From Myxococcales bacterium (GTDB lineage: Bacteria; Myxococcota; Polyangia; Fen-1088), in assembly GCA_003159055.1 (NCBI GenBank), contig PMLH01000219.1, positions 44,402 through 50,782 on the forward strand: 6,381 nt of DNA, read 5' to 3'. The translations under genes were made by a program, and so were the position numbers. Below the pieces are notes generated by a model that worked only from the letters and a program-made list of their open reading frames with translations, was not told the origin of the DNA and did no database searches. This document shows, piece by piece, positions 4,547 through 6,381 of the stretch (its first letter is position 1; each line of letters opens with the position of its first letter).

Positions 4547-5845
4547 ATGCTGAAGACGATCGTTGGTGCAGCAGTACTGGTTGCGGGCGTTCTGCTCATC
4601 GCAGAGCCTGCCTTTGCCCAGGTCCCCGCCGGTGAATGCGGAACTGGGTTCTGCGGTACGCCGAAAAACAACGGGGGCGGTGGCGGCGGTGGTGGTGGTG
4701 GTGCAATCCTCGTCAACAACACCGACATCGGAGTCACCTACTCGACCTCGGACGATTTCGATGGCGACGGCTTCGAAGACGACTTCGACAATTGCCCCTT
4801 CCGCCCGAACCGCGATCAGGCCGACGGCGACGGCGACGGCGTAGGCGATGTGTGTGATAACTGCCCGACCGTTCCCAACAAGGACCAACTCGACACCGAC
4901 GGCGACGGAATCGGCGACGTTTGCGACCCGGATATCGACAACGACGGCGTGGCGAACGCGGCCGACAATTGTCCCGCCGTCCCCAACAAGTCACAGATGG
5001 ACACCGACGGTGACGGCATCGGCGATGCGTGCGATCCGGATATCGATGGCGACGGTCTCCTCAACCACGATGATCCCTGCCCGTTCCTGGCCAATGCGAC
5101 CGTCTGCAACGACGACTCGGACGGTGATGGCATTCCCGACAGCCAGGACAATTGCCCCTTCACGGCGAATACCAACCAGAAGGACACGGATGCCGATGGC
5201 CTTGGCGACGTTTGCGATCCGGATGCGGACAACGATGGCGTTCCCAACGGCAACGACAACTGCATGCTCGTGCCGAATCTCGACCAGAAGGACGCGGACA
5301 ACGACGGAATGGGCGACGCGTGCGATACTGACGGTTTCTGCTTGGTGGTGCCAAAGAATCCCGATCCGGCGCACTGCCTGGATCCCAAGACCGTGTTCGA
5401 GGTCGTGGCCGCTCCTCGCGTGCAAGCCACCACGGGTGACCAAGTACTGCTCTCGGTCTACTCCAATCGACCAGGCGTGAACCTGAACTACAAGTGGAAC
5501 GTGACCAGCGCTCCGTCGGGTGCCAGCGACACCGTCAGCAACCCAACCGGCCCTGCGACCTGCACCAGCGGCTACGAATGCGCGCCCGAGAACGCTGACA
5601 AGCGCCCCATCTTCGTGCCGCGACACCCGGGCCAGTACGCGCTGACCGTAAGCGCGGATTTGCAGGTGGCCGATACCATCGAGCCAGCGGTCATGCACGC
5701 CGAATCGACCGTTACCATTACTGTTGAAGGAAAGGACATCAACAGCGACAGCGGCTGCCAGTTCGCCCAGGGACGCGGGGGCGCCGGGATGATTCTGGTT
5801 GGATTGGGGTTTGGACTGTCGCTGCTTCTGCGTCGGCGCCACTAA
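4547..5845 (+). CDS. Secreted thrombospondin type 3 repeat protein with PKD/Ig-like region and MYXO-CTERM-like tail
   Basis: The 432-residue protein has a Sec signal peptide (hydrophobic core 4-19, cleavage after AFA at 24). Two cysteines (C31, C36) and a decaglycine spacer (43-52) follow. Residues 70-263 are thrombospondin type 3 repeats, with many DxDxDGxxD calcium loops and the DNCPxxxNxxQ / GDxCD cysteine pattern. Residues about 284-393 look like a PKD or Ig-like beta-sandwich: YKWNV, then [19 protein letters not shown]. The end is GC (C404), a hydrophobic helix (412-428) and RRRH, like the MYXO-CTERM sorting signal of myxobacteria, where cleavage and attachment near the Cys are thought to place proteins on the cell surface. 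In animals such repeats bind calcium and fold into a rigid wire. A calcium-dependent surface or adhesion role is likely but inferred. The gene appears to be its own transcription unit, with a leader upstream and a hairpin downstream. Confidence 0.92.
   Translation: MLKTIVGAAVLVAGVLLIAEPAFAQVPAGECGTGFCGTPKNNGGGGGGGGGGAILVNNTDIGVTYSTSDDFDGDGFEDDFDNCPFRPNRDQADGDGDGVGDVCDNCPTVPNKDQLDTDGDGIGDVCDPDIDNDGVANAADNCPAVPNKSQMDTDGDGIGDACDPDIDGDGLLNHDDPCPFLANATVCNDDSDGDGIPDSQDNCPFTANTNQKDTDADGLGDVCDPDADNDGVPNGNDNCMLVPNLDQKDADNDGMGDACDTDGFCLVVPKNPDPAHCLDPKTVFEVVAAPRVQATTGDQVLLSVYSNRPGVNLNYKWNVTSAPSGASDTVSNPTGPATCTSGYECAPENADKRPIFVPRHPGQYALTVSADLQVADTIEPAVMHAESTVTITVEGKDINSDSGCQFAQGRGGAGMILVGLGFGLSLLLRRRH
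4673..4702 (+). repeat. Decaglycine codon run ending in (GGT)5
   Basis: Ten consecutive glycine codons encode residues 43-52 of the thrombospondin-repeat protein. The last five are identical GGT triplets at 4688-4702. It is probably a flexible spacer between the mature N-terminus and the calcium-binding repeats. Slippage by whole triplets would change its length without a frameshift. Confidence 0.9.
4754..5335 (+). repeat. Thrombospondin type 3 repeat array (coding)
   Basis: The segment encodes residues 70-263. Clear units begin near residues 70, 91, 113, 149, 189 and 211. The 113-148 unit is the standard 36 residues (108 nt) and is echoed by the one that follows. A short perfect tandem (GACGGC)3 lies at 4823-4840. 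The unit around residues 171-188 is shortened: C178 and C187 are only 9 residues apart, against about 20 in the other units. The repetition leaves the reverse strand nearly free of stop codons. Confidence 0.85.
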
Positions 5846-5856
5846 TCCGTTGGCAT

Positions 5857-5889
5857 TCGGCGGGGAAGGCCATGGGCCTTCTCTGCCGA
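5857..5889 (+). terminator. Strong hairpin downstream of the thrombospondin-repeat gene
   Basis: Bases 5857-5871 pair with 5875-5889: 15 base pairs, 13 Watson-Crick and two GU, around a 3-nt ATG loop. The inner seven pairs (GAAGGCC/GGCCTTC) are perfect. It starts 12 nt after the TAA. There is no U-tract after the stem, so it is either a U-poor terminator as expected in a GC-rich genome or an mRNA 3'-end stabiliser. The position strongly suggests the end of the transcript. Confidence 0.65.
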
Positions 5890-5956
5890 CCGGCCAGGCA
5901 TTCCCCATTCACTCGCCTATCCACGACCTCCACCCGGTGAGGTGATTTCTACCTAC

Positions 5957-6381
5957 ATGGCTTTCCATTCCTGCACCCGAACCTTGGCCTGCTCGACCGT
6001 AGCTGTGTGGCTCGTGACCGCGCTGGGGTGTACCGACACTGGACTGGAACCTGTGCGCGATCCGCCGACGGTGTACGACGACGAATTGCACCTCAACGCC
6101 GAGGTCTGTTTGACGCCACCTTCGGATGCCGCTTTTCCGGTGAAGATCCTCTTCGTCGTCGACAACTCTGATTCGATGAATGTCACCGACCCCGGTTTCA
6201 TGCGCACCGCGGCCGTATCCACGGTCATGGATCGCTACAGCGCACAGCCGGGCGTCAAGTTCGGCATGATCGTTTTCGAATCGGAGATCACTCGAGTGAC
6301 CAAGGGATTCGTGACGGGCCCGATCTCGTTCAACCTCGCCAAGGCGGATCGCCTGACCGACTACCAGGGAGCGCTCAGCGC
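5957..6381 (+). CDS. Lipoprotein with von Willebrand factor A domain (3'-truncated by window edge)
   Basis: The frame is open from the ATG at 5957 to the right edge, giving 141 visible residues. The N-terminus has Arg8, a hydrophobic stretch and ALGC with candidate lipid Cys C25 (Thr at +2). A spacer to about residue 60 includes one Cys (C51). PVKILFVVDNSDSMN (61-75) follows: the first strand of a VWA domain with a full metal-ion-dependent adhesion motif DxSxS (D69, S71, S73). The next part, VKFGMIVFES, matches the second core strand. VWA domains bind metal and protein partners; in bacterial lipoproteins they often serve adhesion or surface assembly. The Thr and Asp that complete the metal site lie beyond the window. 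The ribosome site is modest (GAGGTG at 5939-5944, 12 nt upstream). A GTG at 5942 is an alternative start adding five residues, but has no better site. Confidence 0.85.
   Translation, partial: MAFHSCTRTLACSTVAVWLVTALGCTDTGLEPVRDPPTVYDDELHLNAEVCLTPPSDAAFPVKILFVVDNSDSMNVTDPGFMRTAAVSTVMDRYSAQPGVKFGMIVFESEITRVTKGFVTGPISFNLAKADRLTDYQGALS

Noticed and set aside
4816..5908. Long - strand frames at 4991-5908 and 4816-5433
   Set aside because: They are shadows of the Asp/Gly-codon repeats of the thrombospondin array. The reverse strand of GAC/GGC repeats has no stops, and the translations are low-complexity.
5926..5943. 5-bp hairpin over the ribosome site of the VWA gene
   Set aside because: A 5-bp stem with an 8-nt loop is expected by chance in GC-rich DNA.
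1..6381. CRISPR array, tRNA, rRNA, insertion sequence ends or phage attachment sites
   Set aside because: I looked for regular spaced repeats, tRNA-like cloverleaf segments, transposase motifs and terminal inverted repeats and saw none.

Overview
The window looks like a stretch of a myxobacterial (Myxococcota) chromosome. The clues are a protein ending in a MYXO-CTERM-like tail (Cys, hydrophobic helix, Arg cluster), thrombospondin type 3 calcium-binding repeats, a lipoprotein with a long Thr-Gly-Gly linker, a run of consecutive lipoproteins, and a TonB C-terminal domain ending in the Trp-x-Phe-His-Arg form common in that phylum. GC content is high by eye, apart from one AT-rich intergenic patch. 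The phylum is an inference; no species can be named.

Layout, all genes on the + strand. (1) Positions 2-370 hold the 3' end of a TonB-family energy transducer, cut by the window edge. (2) 472-1944 encodes a lipoprotein GH10 endo-1,4-beta-xylanase: lipobox, about 140 residues of Gly/Thr/Ser-rich linker, then a catalytic domain with both catalytic glutamates. (3) 2000-3370, 3370-3819 and 3816-4289 form a tight set of three predicted lipoproteins. The first is a probable seven-repeat beta-propeller with a degenerate Asp-box. The other two are small and of unknown function. The junctions are a 1-nt stop/start overlap and a 4-nt overlap. (4) 4290-4546 is an AT-richer intergenic region with a candidate promoter, a 7-bp direct repeat at a 30-bp interval and a cluster of mutually exclusive hairpins in the leader of the next gene. 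(5) 4547-5845 encodes a secreted protein with a decaglycine spacer, thrombospondin type 3 repeats, a PKD/Ig-like region and the sorting tail. A 15-bp hairpin follows it. (6) 5957 to the window end is the 5' part of a lipoprotein with a von Willebrand factor A domain and a complete DxSxS metal-binding motif.

Every gene whose N-terminus is visible has an export signal (four lipoboxes and one hybrid Sec signal plus sorting tail, with the VWA protein as a further lipobox: five lipoproteins and one Sec protein in total). This is therefore a cell-envelope or surface block. The xylanase could degrade plant xylan while tethered to the cell. The propeller triad could bind a polymer or assist another surface protein, and the calcium-binding and VWA proteins may be adhesive. 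Only the xylanase has a function that can be stated with confidence. No CRISPR array, tRNA, rRNA, insertion sequence or phage gene was seen. The best candidate for something undescribed is the three-lipoprotein set, along with the leader structure before the thrombospondin-repeat gene.
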